This document shows, one piece after another, positions 16,556 through 24,535 of a DNA stretch of 64,000 nucleotides. Source of the stretch: Actinomycetota bacterium (GTDB lineage: Bacteria > Actinomycetota > Coriobacteriia > Anaerosomatales > Anaerosomataceae); assembly GCA_009668945.1 (NCBI GenBank), contig SBEH01000001.1, forward strand, positions 367,776-431,775. Reading direction: 5' to 3'. How positions within the stretch are numbered: position 1 is the stretch's first letter; every line of letters starts with the position of its first letter. Under the pieces are notes generated by a model. It worked only from the letters and a program-made list of their open reading frames with translations, was not told the origin of the DNA and searched no databases. A program made the position numbers and the translations under genes.

Positions 16556-17836
16556 CTAGCCCTCCCCTCCACTGAAGTACTTCCGCGGGTCGGTGATGGC
16601 ACCCTCGATGACCGACGCGGCCACCGTGGCCGGGCTGCCGAGGTAGATGAATGCGTTGCTGTTGCCCATGCGGCCCTTGAAGTTGCGGTTTGCCGTGGAG
16701 ATCACGTTCTCGCCGTCGCTCGGCACGCCGTTGTGCGTGCCCACGCACGGCCCGCAGCCGGGCGTGACCAGCACGGCCCCGGCCTCAACGAGGTCGCGGA
16801 TGTAGCCGGCCTCCATGGCATCGAGCAGGATCTGCTTGCTCGCCGGCGCGACGATGAGGCGAACGTCGGGGTGCACCTTCCTCCCGCGCAGGATGTCCGC
16901 CGCGATCTTCAGGTCCTCGAGCCGGCCGTTCGTGCAGGTGCCGATGAAGCCCTGCGCGACCCTTGTGCCGGCAACGTCCTCGATCGGCGAGACGTTGTCC
17001 ACCGAGTGCGGCCTGGCGACCTGCGGGCCGATCGCGGAGGCGTCGAACACGAGCGACTCCGCGTAGATGGCATCGGCATCGGGATCCACCGGCCGCGGCG
17101 CGCGCTTGCCACGCCCTTCGTACCATGCGAGCGTCTTCGCGTCGGCCCTCATGAGGCCCGCCTTCGCGCCCACCTCGATGGCCATGTTGGAGATCGTCAT
17201 GCGCGCGTCCACCGAAAGCGCGTCGATGACCGGGCCGTCGAACTCGAGCGCCATGTAGGTCGCTCCGTCGGCGCCGATCCTTCCCGCCAGGGCGAGGACG
17301 AGGTCCTTGCTGAACACGCCCGGCTGAAGGGCGCCGTCATACGTCACGCGCATCGTGTCCGGAACCTTGAACCACAGCTTGCCTGCGGCCATCGCGGCGG
17401 CGCCATCGGTCGAGCCCACGCCGGTGGAGAAGACGTTCACGGCACCGTAGGTGCAGGTATGGCTGTCGCAGCCCACCATGAGGTCCCCCGGCACGACGTG
17501 GCCGTTCTCGGGAATCAGCTGGTGGCACACGCCGCAGCCGACGTCGTAGACCTTCGCGCCGGTCTTCTTCCCGAATTCGCGCATCATCGTGTGCAGCGCC
17601 GAGACGCCCTCGATCGGGCTCGGGCTCGAATGGTCCATCACCACGGCCACCTTCGCCGGGTCGAAGACCTCGGTCACACCCATGTTCTCGAGCGCACGGA
17701 TGGCAAGCGGCGTGGTGCCGTCCTGGCCCATCACGAAGTCGACGTCGGCGACGACGATGTCGCCGGCGCGTGCGTCAGTGCCCGAGTGTGCCGAGAAGAT
17801 CCTCTCGGCGATCGTCTTGCCGGGAATGGTGCTCAC
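16556..17836 (-). CDS. leuC: 3-isopropylmalate dehydratase large subunit (LeuC family)
   Basis: The protein has 426 aa, the short archaeal-type length of the aconitase-family large subunit. The [4Fe-4S] ligands are in FIGTCTNGR (about C301) and PGCGPC (about C360 and C363). Other conserved segments are DHSSPSP, CGVCHQL and GCDSHTCTYGA. It works with LeuD as a heterodimer. The GTG at 17836 gives the family N-terminus STIPGKTIAERIF; its ribosome site is weak, and translation may be coupled to the leuA-like gene that ends 28 bp upstream. The reading frame stays open further upstream into leuA but without family similarity. Confidence 0.93.
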   Translation of the reverse strand: MSTIPGKTIAERIFSAHSGTDARAGDIVVADVDFVMGQDGTTPLAIRALENMGVTEVFDPAKVAVVMDHSSPSPIEGVSALHTMMREFGKKTGAKVYDVGCGVCHQLIPENGHVVPGDLMVGCDSHTCTYGAVNVFSTGVGSTDGAAAMAAGKLWFKVPDTMRVTYDGALQPGVFSKDLVLALAGRIGADGATYMALEFDGPVIDALSVDARMTISNMAIEVGAKAGLMRADAKTLAWYEGRGKRAPRPVDPDADAIYAESLVFDASAIGPQVARPHSVDNVSPIEDVAGTRVAQGFIGTCTNGRLEDLKIAADILRGRKVHPDVRLIVAPASKQILLDAMEAGYIRDLVEAGAVLVTPGCGPCVGTHNGVPSDGENVISTANRNFKGRMGNSNAFIYLGSPATVAASVIEGAITDPRKYFSGGEG

Positions 17837-17864
17837 CCCTTCGAGTACCGCCGGGAAGCCCTGC

Positions 17865-19058
17865 CTACTTGGCAGCCGCCGTCTTCTCGGCCTTCCAGTC
17901 GTTGTAGATGTAGATGAGCTCTTTGTCGAACAGCGACCTCTTGAGCTCGATGGCCATCTGCCGGACGCGCGGCAGCATCTCCGATGCCTGTTCCTTGGTG
18001 ACCTCGATGCCGTACTCGCTGAACTTGAGCTCGAGGGAACGCGAGCCGGAGTGCTTGCCGATGACGATCTGACGCTCGAGCCCCACTTCGGTGGGGGCGA
18101 AGACCTCGTAGGTCTTCGGGTTCTTGATGACACCGTCGGCGTGGATGCCGCTCTCGTGCGCGAACATGTTCGTCCCGATGACCGACTTCCACACGGGGAT
18201 CTGCCGTCCGGCTGCGTGCATGACGTACTCGCCGATCTCGCGGAAGCGCGTGGTGTCCATCTGGGTCTCGAAGCCCTCGATGTACTTGAGCGCCATCGCC
18301 ACCTCTTCCAGGGCCGCGTTGCCCGCACGCTCGCCGAGACCGCCGACGGTGACGTTCACCCACGTGGCGCCTGCGTGCGCACCGGCGATCGCGTTGGCCA
18401 CTGCCATGCCGAAGTCGTTGTGCGTGTGCATCTCGACCTCAAGCCCGCTCTCCTCGCGGAGGTGCTTCACGACCTCGTAGGTGCGAAACGGCTCCATGAG
18501 CCCGATCGTGTCGCAGAAACGGATGCGGTCGGCGCCTTCGGCCTTGGCGGTCTTCGCGTATTCGATCAGGAATCCCAGTTCGGTACGCGACGCGTCTTCG
18601 GCATTCACCGAGATGTAGATGTCGGGGTTCTTGTCCTTGGCGAACGCGACGCACTCCCTGATCGTGGCGAGCACCCACGGCCGATCCTTCTTGAGCTTCG
18701 TATCGATGTGGATGTCCGAGGTCGCGAGCGAGATCGCGATGGCGTCGACCCCGCAGTCGAGCGTGGTCTGGATATCGGCCGTGTTCGCGCGGTTCCACCC
18801 GAGCACCGAAGCCTTGAGACCGAGGTGCGCGATCTCCTCTATGACGTCGCGCTCGTCGCCGCCCATCGCCGGGATGCCGGCCTCGATCTGGTCTATGCCG
18901 ATCTCGTCGAGCAGTTTCGCGATGCGGACCTTCTCCTTGTTGGCGAACACGACGCCGGCTGTCTGCTCGCCGTCGCGCAGGGTGGTGTCGTCGAACTTGA
19001 CCCGGACGGCGCCGAGCTTGCTCTCGAGAGGGAAGTTCTTGGCGAGCTGGGTCTCCAC
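17865..19058 (-). CDS. 2-isopropylmalate/homocitrate synthase family protein (short, NifV-like)
   Basis: This 397 aa DRE-TIM metallolyase condenses acetyl-CoA with a 2-oxo acid. The metal and acid-base motif is DDTTLRDGEQ (about 23-32), and HTHNDFG and GLGERAGNA are conserved. The segment IEAGIPAMG and overall length are closer to NifV/AksA-type homocitrate synthases than to classical LeuA. The roughly 130-residue leucine-sensing C-terminal domain is absent, so feedback by leucine through that domain is not possible. Position next to leuC-leuD argues for leucine synthesis; homocitrate or citramalate chemistry is the alternative. The GTG at 19058 has GAGGAGG 7 nt upstream. Confidence 0.88.
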   Translation of the reverse strand: METQLAKNFPLESKLGAVRVKFDDTTLRDGEQTAGVVFANKEKVRIAKLLDEIGIDQIEAGIPAMGGDERDVIEEIAHLGLKASVLGWNRANTADIQTTLDCGVDAIAISLATSDIHIDTKLKKDRPWVLATIRECVAFAKDKNPDIYISVNAEDASRTELGFLIEYAKTAKAEGADRIRFCDTIGLMEPFRTYEVVKHLREESGLEVEMHTHNDFGMAVANAIAGAHAGATWVNVTVGGLGERAGNAALEEVAMALKYIEGFETQMDTTRFREIGEYVMHAAGRQIPVWKSVIGTNMFAHESGIHADGVIKNPKTYEVFAPTEVGLERQIVIGKHSGSRSLELKFSEYGIEVTKEQASEMLPRVRQMAIELKRSLFDKELIYIYNDWKAEKTAAAK

Positions 19059-19150
19059 GGCAGATCCTCCTCGTTGCGGCCACGCGGCCGGTGCCTCGTC
19101 GTGAACGGTCGCGCGCGGCAACTGCCGTAGGTGCCGCGAGCGGAATCCAT

Positions 19151-19179
19151 AGTGTAAGTCACCCCTCACCCCGCGTCCA
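19151..19179 (-). promoter_or_regulatory. Promoter of the leuA-like/leuC/leuD operon
   Basis: TGGACG (19179-19174) and TACACT (19156-19151) are separated by exactly 17 bp. The leader to the GTG is only about 85 nt, with no T-box landmarks and no leucine-rich leader peptide. A promoter of the same design (TGGACG-17-TACAGT) precedes the methionine leader. Confidence 0.6.
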
Positions 19180-19294
19180 TGTGAACACGAGCACGTTGTT
19201 GGCTGTGACGCCATGCGGCCCCACGCTTTGCCGCTGGCGGCACAGAACCGCTGGGGGTACCGTGATACCGGCAGGCAGCTCCGGAAGGGGCACG

Positions 19295-19780
19295 ATGCAG
19301 ATCAGATCCGCTACGGCCGAGGACGTCCCGGCCATCACGAGAATCTACAACCAGGCGGTCACGGACACGACCGCGAGCTTCGATCTGGAACCCCAGACCA
19401 ACGAGCAGCGCGTCCGCTGGCTCACCGCCCGCGCTGTACACCATCCCGTGTTCGTCGCCGAAGAGAAGGGGCGGATCGCAGGCTGGGGCTCGCTTTCGCC
19501 GTACTCGGACCGCGCCGCCTACGATGCGACCGCCGAGATCTCCGTGTACATCGACCGCGACTACCACCGCCGTGGCCTGGGAGCCGCCATGGGCGAGCGG
19601 CTTGTAGCCGAGGCGCGCGTTCACGGACTCCACGTGCTCGTCGCGCGCGTCTGCACCGAGAACGACGCGAGCCTGCGCCTGTTCCGCCGGATGGGCTTCG
19701 CCGACTGCGGGCGCATGCACGAGGTCGGGCGCAAGTTCGGACGCTGGCTCGATGTCGCTATTCTCGAGTTGCCGCTGTAG
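19295..19780 (+). CDS. GNAT N-acetyltransferase, phosphinothricin/methionine-sulfoximine acetyltransferase-like
   Basis: This 161 aa single GNAT domain has the acetyl-CoA motif A region DRDYHRRGLGAAMGERLV (about 90-107). The opening IRSATAEDVPAITRIYNQAV..TASF and the closing FGRWLDVAILEL are typical of the Pat/MnaT subfamily. Members acetylate the amino group of phosphinothricin, methionine sulfoximine or methionine sulfone. The true substrate here is not known. The ATG at 19295 follows GGAAGGGG with about 6 nt spacing. It is followed 83 bp later by a small ferredoxin on the same strand. Confidence 0.88.
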   Translation: MQIRSATAEDVPAITRIYNQAVTDTTASFDLEPQTNEQRVRWLTARAVHHPVFVAEEKGRIAGWGSLSPYSDRAAYDATAEISVYIDRDYHRRGLGAAMGERLVAEARVHGLHVLVARVCTENDASLRLFRRMGFADCGRMHEVGRKFGRWLDVAILELPL

Positions 19781-19863
19781 GCAGCCGGACTTCGGGTGTT
19801 GCGCCGGGTGCCCGAGTGGGGACACTCAAACGTGACGCTTCCGCAACGCGAGGAGGTGCCGGC

Positions 19864-20052
19864 ATGAAGCCCGTCGTGGACCGCGACCTCTGTATCGGGT
19901 GCGGGCTGTGCGAGCAGGCGGCGCCGGAGGTGTTCCGGCTCTCCGAGGACGGCCTCGCATACGTGATCGCCGATGACCCGCCGGCCGAGGCCTACCCCGA
20001 CATCGAGGGGTGCGTCGAGCTCTGCCCTGTGTCGGCTATCGGCGTGGGCTAG
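19864..20052 (+). CDS. Single [4Fe-4S] ferredoxin
   Basis: This 62 aa protein is an electron carrier of the short bacterial ferredoxin type. It has the cluster motif CIGCGLC (C10, C13, C16) and a remote CP (C54); C50 is extra. The spacing fits one [4Fe-4S] cluster. The ATG at 19864 follows GAGGAGG with good spacing. The last 17 bp overlap the 3' end of the convergent glycosyltransferase gene. No dedicated partner enzyme is adjacent, so it is probably a general low-potential donor. Confidence 0.93.
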   Translation: MKPVVDRDLCIGCGLCEQAAPEVFRLSEDGLAYVIADDPPAEAYPDIEGCVELCPVSAIGVG

Positions 20053-21358
20053 CGAGTACCCGCTCGTAGAGTCCCTCGAGCCGCGTGACGACGTCCGGCA
20101 GCGAGTGCGGCTGCACGTCGGCCATCGCCGCAGTGCCTAGCCGCGCCCGCAAGGCCTCGTCGGTCACCAGCCGCTCGGTCACCCCGGCCAGCGCCCGTTC
20201 GTCGCCCGGCTCCACGAGCAGCCCATCACGCCCGTCGACCACGAGTTCCGGGATTGCGAGCGCACGGACGCCCGCGATGGGCAGGCCCGCCGCCATCGCC
20301 TCCAACAGCACGATCCCCTGCGTCTCGATGGTGCTGGCCGTGACGAAGGCGTCGTATTCGCGATAGACCTTGCCCAGCGAACGCCGATCCATGAACCCGC
20401 GCATCCGCACGCGGTCGGAGATTCCGAGACGCTCGGCCTGCCGCGTGAGACTCTCGCACGCCGGCCCGTCGCCGAGTATGTCCAGCGTGAGTTGCGGTTG
20501 CGTCTCGAGGAGGATGGCGAACGCGCTCACCACGATGTCGATGTTCTTCTCGAAGCCCAACCGCCCCGCGTGCAGGAGACGCCCCGTGGGCGAGTACGAC
20601 TCCTTCGGCTTGACGAGCGAGAGGTCGATGCCGTTGCTCAGATGCTCCACAGGCACGGTGACACCGTTCTCGACCAGCGCACGCTGCAGTGTGGCCGAGG
20701 GCGTGATGACGAGGTCCGCACGGTTGTAGACGGTCCTCGTGAACTCCCAGGCGAAGCGCGTGGTCAGATCGGCCGGCCGTTCCACCGTCTGCCCGCCGAG
20801 CGCACCGAGCGCCTCACGCGCCACGGACGTGATCTCCTCGGCGGCGCGCCTGCCCTTCTCTTCGAGCGCCTCGAGGCCGTGGAAGGTACCCGATGTGAAC
20901 ATGCGCTCGAAGATGATCGAGTTCCTCACGCGGTCCTGGAGGTCGTCCAGGCGAAGCAACCTATGCGGCTCCAGGTACTGCATGAAGTCCGGGATGTAAG
21001 TGTGGTACGTCTCGACGATCGGCAGCTTCATCATCCGCGCGGTCGCGAGGCCGATGATGCCGATGGAAAGCGGCGTGTGGACGTGCACGACGTCGGGCCG
21101 GAACTTCCGCAGCTTGCGCGCCACCGAGGCCATAGTGGGAAGCGCGATCCGGGTGTCCTTGTTCGAGATGAAGCTGAAGCTGTGGTAGCGCTGGATCGTC
21201 ACGTGAGGCACGACGTAGAGGATCGGCTTTCGGTAGCGCGGACAGATGATGAGGACCTCATGGCCGCGCTCGCCGAGCAGGCGCGTATGCGAGTCGATGC
21301 TCGTCACGGCGCCGTTGACCTCGGGCAGGTACGTGTCGGTGAAGAGCGCTATGCGCAT
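20036..21358 (-). CDS. Glycosyltransferase family 4 (diacylglycerol glucosyltransferase-like)
   Basis: This 440 aa GT-B fold enzyme transfers a sugar from a nucleotide or lipid donor with retention. The acceptor half opens with MRIALFTDTYLPEVNGAVTSI and carries DVVHVHTP. The donor half has GRLGFEKNIDIVV and the E-x7-E motif ETQGIVLLEAM (about 360-370). An unusual insert of roughly 60 residues (about 150-210) precedes the linker. The pattern is that of 1,2-diacylglycerol 3-glucosyltransferase/GtfB-like enzymes involved in membrane glycolipid or cell-envelope glycan synthesis. The NYN-domain gene lies 17 bp upstream on the same strand and may be co-transcribed. Confidence 0.87.
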   Translation of the reverse strand: MRIALFTDTYLPEVNGAVTSIDSHTRLLGERGHEVLIICPRYRKPILYVVPHVTIQRYHSFSFISNKDTRIALPTMASVARKLRKFRPDVVHVHTPLSIGIIGLATARMMKLPIVETYHTYIPDFMQYLEPHRLLRLDDLQDRVRNSIIFERMFTSGTFHGLEALEEKGRRAAEEITSVAREALGALGGQTVERPADLTTRFAWEFTRTVYNRADLVITPSATLQRALVENGVTVPVEHLSNGIDLSLVKPKESYSPTGRLLHAGRLGFEKNIDIVVSAFAILLETQPQLTLDILGDGPACESLTRQAERLGISDRVRMRGFMDRRSLGKVYREYDAFVTASTIETQGIVLLEAMAAGLPIAGVRALAIPELVVDGRDGLLVEPGDERALAGVTERLVTDEALRARLGTAAMADVQPHSLPDVVTRLEGLYERVLASPRR

Positions 21359-21374
21359 GCTCGTGCAGCGCCGC

Positions 21375-22178
21375 CTATCGCTTCTCGGCGAACCCCGAGA
21401 CGACCCACGTGCCGGACTTCTGGTCGGCGCGCAGCGTGATGATGCCGAGCCGCTCGGCGTCCTGCAGGAACTCGGTGAACGAGCGGTAGCCGTAGCTCGA
21501 CTCCGAGAACTGCGGCTGCTTGCGCCGCATCGTGTCCTTGACCGCCGAGGCGAGCATGACGTCCTTGTTCTCGCGCTGTAGCGCCTGCACGGACTCGATC
21601 ATCAGGTTCATCGCGGGGCGCTTCGTCTTCGGGATCGCAGCTACAGGCACGGCCGGCGTCGCGGGACCGCGCACGACGTCCTCGTAGTAGATGAACTCGT
21701 CGCAACTGGCGGCCAGCAGGTCGCTCGTGGAGTCCTTGATGCCGAGGCCGATGACGCTCTTGCCGTTCTCCTTCAGCTTGGACACGAGCGGCGTGAAGTC
21801 GCTATCGCCGGAGACGATCACGAACGTGTCGATGTGCTCCTTGCTGTAGCACATGTCCATCGCATCGACGCACAGCTGGATGTCCGCGTGGTTCTTGCCG
21901 GTCTTGCCCCGCTCGGGGATCTCCATCATCTGCACGCCGGCATCGTGCATGCTCTCGCGGTACTTCTCGAACCGCCCCCAGTCGGCGTACGCGCGCTTGA
22001 CGATGACCTTGCCCTTCTCCACCAGGCGCTCGAGAACGAGTCTGATGTCGAATGTGGTGCTTGCGGTCTTGACCCGGGAACGGCGCCCGGACGGCGTGGC
22101 CCCGTTGGGACGCTCGATGCCGAGCGCCAGGTTCTCGAAGTCGATCAGGACCGCGAGTGAGTGTGCTTCATCTGCCAT
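21375..22178 (-). CDS. NYN-domain (LabA/DUF88) protein with C-terminal OST-HTH/LOTUS domain
   Basis: The protein has 267 aa. The N-terminal NYN/PIN-like nuclease domain (about 6-155) shows the acidic residues expected of a metal-dependent RNase: VLIDFENLA, DIQLCVDAMDM and VSGDSDFTPLV. The C-terminal segment (about 190-260, QFSESSYGYRSFTEFLQDAE..LGIITL) matches the OST-HTH/LOTUS RNA-binding fold. This nuclease-plus-LOTUS layout suggests RNA processing or decay; targets are unknown. The ATG at 22178 has GGAAGG upstream at long spacing (about 12 nt). It is divergent from the 2,3-diphosphoglycerate synthetase homologue. Confidence 0.88.
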   Translation of the reverse strand: MADEAHSLAVLIDFENLALGIERPNGATPSGRRSRVKTASTTFDIRLVLERLVEKGKVIVKRAYADWGRFEKYRESMHDAGVQMMEIPERGKTGKNHADIQLCVDAMDMCYSKEHIDTFVIVSGDSDFTPLVSKLKENGKSVIGLGIKDSTSDLLAASCDEFIYYEDVVRGPATPAVPVAAIPKTKRPAMNLMIESVQALQRENKDVMLASAVKDTMRRKQPQFSESSYGYRSFTEFLQDAERLGIITLRADQKSGTWVVSGFAEKR

Positions 22179-22308
22179 GATCTGGCACGACCTTCCATGT
22201 TATCCGCGCGAGGATTCGATCCCCGCCCCGGCAATCATGCCACACGGGGCGAATCCGTGGGATGATGCATAAGAATGCACCGCCTTCGTATACGCGATCG
22301 GAGAAGAC

Positions 22309-23643
22309 ATGACCGAGCGTCGCATCGTCATCATGGGAGCGGCGGGACGCGACTTCCACGACTTCCTCACCCGCTACCGCGACGACGAGTCGGTGCGTGT
22401 CGTGGCGTTCACTGCCACGCAGATCCCCGGGATCGACTCCCGAACCTTCCCGGCGGCGCTCGCCGGTCCGCGCTACCCAGGGGGAATCCGCATCGTGCCG
22501 GAGAGCACGCTGCGCAGGCTCATTGCCGAGGAGTCCGTGGACGAGGTCGTCTTCGCATACAGCGACGTGAGCCATGAGTACGTGATGCACCACGCCGAGG
22601 CCGTCATCGCGGCCGGCGCGGACTTCACGCTCCTAGGCGCCGAGCCGACGATGATCCGCTCGACGAAGCCGGTCGTCTCGGTATGCGCCGTGCGCACCGG
22701 CGTCGGCAAGAGCGGCATCAGCCGCCACCTCTTCAAGCTGTTCCGCGAACGCGGCATCCGCGCGGTGGACATACGCCACCCCATGCCCTACCGCGACCTC
22801 GAGAAGATGGCCGTCGAACGGTACGCATCACTTCAGGACCTCGACTCACTCGGCGCCACGATCGAGGAGCGCGAGGAGTACGAGCCTCTCATCGAGGAGG
22901 GCGCTGTCGTGATGGCGGGTGTCGACTACGAGCGGATCTTGCGCGAGGCTGAGAAGGAAGCGGACGTCATCGTCTGGGACGGCGGCAACAACGACATGCC
23001 GTTCTACCGAAGCGACCTCGAGATCGTCGCGCTCGACCCGCACCGCGCCGGCCACGAGCGCCTGTATCACCCCGGAGAAGCCAACTTCCTCCGCGCCGAC
23101 GTGCTCGTGGTGAACAAGGTCGACAGCGCCGATCCCGCCAAGGTCGAAGCCGTGCGGACGGCTGCACGACAGTTCAACCAGACCGCGACGGTAATCGAGA
23201 CGAACTCGGCGATCGACGTCGAAGGTACGGCTCTCACCGGCAAGCGCGTGCTGGTCATCGAGGACGGCCCCACCGTCACCCACGGCGGGATGCCCTACGG
23301 CGCCGGAGCGATCGCGGCCCGGCAGGCCGGGGCGGCCCGGCTCGTCGACCCGCGGCCGTTCGCGAAGGGCTCGATCGCCGATACGCTCGCGGCCTACCCG
23401 CACCTGACGGAAGTCCTGCCCGCCATGGGCTACTCGGCCGAGCAGCTCGCAGACCTCGAGGCGACCGTACAGGCGTCCGATGCCGATGTCGTGCTGGTGG
23501 CCACGCCGGTGGACCTGTCGCGACTGCTGGAGATGGGCAAGCCGACGGTCCGGGCACGGTACCGCATCGAGGAGCGGCCGGGCGGCGGGTCACTGACCGA
23601 GGTGATCGGCGCCTTCTGCCGCGACCACGGCCTGGGCGGCTAG
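22309..23643 (+). CDS. Cyclic 2,3-diphosphoglycerate synthetase homologue (P-loop GTPase-like)
   Basis: The protein has 444 aa. An N-terminal Rossmann-like region (RRIVIMGAAGRDFHDF) precedes a P-loop domain with AVRTGVGKSGISR (about 127-139). Next comes VIVWDGGNNDMPF, a Walker-B/DxxG-like strand, and VVNKVDSAD, an NKxD-like guanine motif (about 268). The whole resembles archaeal cyclic 2,3-diphosphoglycerate synthetase, which makes a compatible solute in hyperthermophilic methanogens. Mesophilic bacterial homologues have uncertain function and may be GTPases of another pathway. The ATG at 22309 has only a weak ribosome site. The 130-bp divergent region upstream holds the inverted repeat TGCAT-AAGA-ATGCA (22266-22279). 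Confidence 0.8.
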   Translation: MTERRIVIMGAAGRDFHDFLTRYRDDESVRVVAFTATQIPGIDSRTFPAALAGPRYPGGIRIVPESTLRRLIAEESVDEVVFAYSDVSHEYVMHHAEAVIAAGADFTLLGAEPTMIRSTKPVVSVCAVRTGVGKSGISRHLFKLFRERGIRAVDIRHPMPYRDLEKMAVERYASLQDLDSLGATIEEREEYEPLIEEGAVVMAGVDYERILREAEKEADVIVWDGGNNDMPFYRSDLEIVALDPHRAGHERLYHPGEANFLRADVLVVNKVDSADPAKVEAVRTAARQFNQTATVIETNSAIDVEGTALTGKRVLVIEDGPTVTHGGMPYGAGAIAARQAGAARLVDPRPFAKGSIADTLAAYPHLTEVLPAMGYSAEQLADLEATVQASDADVVLVATPVDLSRLLEMGKPTVRARYRIEERPGGGSLTEVIGAFCRDHGLGG

Positions 23644-23651
23644 CAGGCAGA

Positions 23652-24524
23652 CTACCACGACTTGCGCATCGGTCCGTTCGTGTAGTAGACAACGGCCACG
23701 GTTCCCGGCCCCACATGCGAACCGACACCGGGGCCGACGTCGATGATCTCGACGGCACGGCCGGCGATCTCGGCGACGCGGTCCGCGAGCGCGCGTCCCG
23801 CCTTCGCATCATGGATGTGGTGCACGTAGACCTCTCCAAGGCCACCCTTGTCACGCACGTCGGCGGCAAACGTGTCCACGATCAAGTCGTGCGACTTCTG
23901 AAGCGTCCGCACTTTTGCGAACGTGTCGGTGACACCGTCTACCACCGTGAGCACCGGCTTGATCTGCAGCAGCGTCGCCAGCAGCGCCTTCGCATTGCCG
24001 ATCCGACCGCCGCGCCGCAGGTACTCGAGCGTGAGAGGCGTGAAGAGGAAACGCGTGTGCCGCGTCATCTCCTCGGCGGCCTGCACGACCTCGGCAACGC
24101 TGCCACCGTCGGCGGCCTTGCGCGCCGCCGCGAGTACCGCGAAGCCGAGCTCCATCGAGTTGCTGCGGCCGTCTACGATCTCGATCACCGCGTCCGGATA
24201 CGTCTCCCGCACCATGTCGCGTGCGAGCAAGGCGTTCGCGTACGTGCCGCTCATGAGCTCCGAGATGAACACGCCTACCACCTCGTGACCCTCGGCCACC
24301 GGTGCCTGGAGCAGGTCGACCATCGCCTGCACCGACGGCTGGGAGGTCGTGGGAAGCTCGCTTGAGGCCGCAAGCGCATCGTAGAACTCGCTGTAGTCCT
24401 CCGCATCGTCCGGATAGGTGACGCCGCCGAGCGTGGAGGACAGGCTCACGATGCCGATTCCGAGCGCCTCGCGAAGCGGGCGCGGGATGTACGAAGTGCT
24501 GTCGGCAACAACTCTAACCGCCAT
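23652..24524 (-). CDS. DegV family fatty-acid-binding protein
   Basis: The protein has 290 aa, the usual length. The DegV/FakB fold binds a single fatty acid; in organisms with FakA it presents fatty acid for phosphorylation and incorporation into phospholipid. Family motifs are VADSTSYIP (6-14), TTSQPS (about 59-64, ligand loop), SGTYANA, DGRSNSMELGF, LEYLRRGGRIG (about 160-170) and IKPVLTVVDG. No fakA kinase is in the window. The gene is convergent with the preceding gene, with 8 bp between stops. It begins only 11 bp after the coiled-coil protein stop, so it may belong to the TetR-MMPL transcript. Confidence 0.93.
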   Translation of the reverse strand: MAVRVVADSTSYIPRPLREALGIGIVSLSSTLGGVTYPDDAEDYSEFYDALAASSELPTTSQPSVQAMVDLLQAPVAEGHEVVGVFISELMSGTYANALLARDMVRETYPDAVIEIVDGRSNSMELGFAVLAAARKAADGGSVAEVVQAAEEMTRHTRFLFTPLTLEYLRRGGRIGNAKALLATLLQIKPVLTVVDGVTDTFAKVRTLQKSHDLIVDTFAADVRDKGGLGEVYVHHIHDAKAGRALADRVAEIAGRAVEIIDVGPGVGSHVGPGTVAVVYYTNGPMRKSW

Positions 24525-24535
24525 GCGGATCCTCC

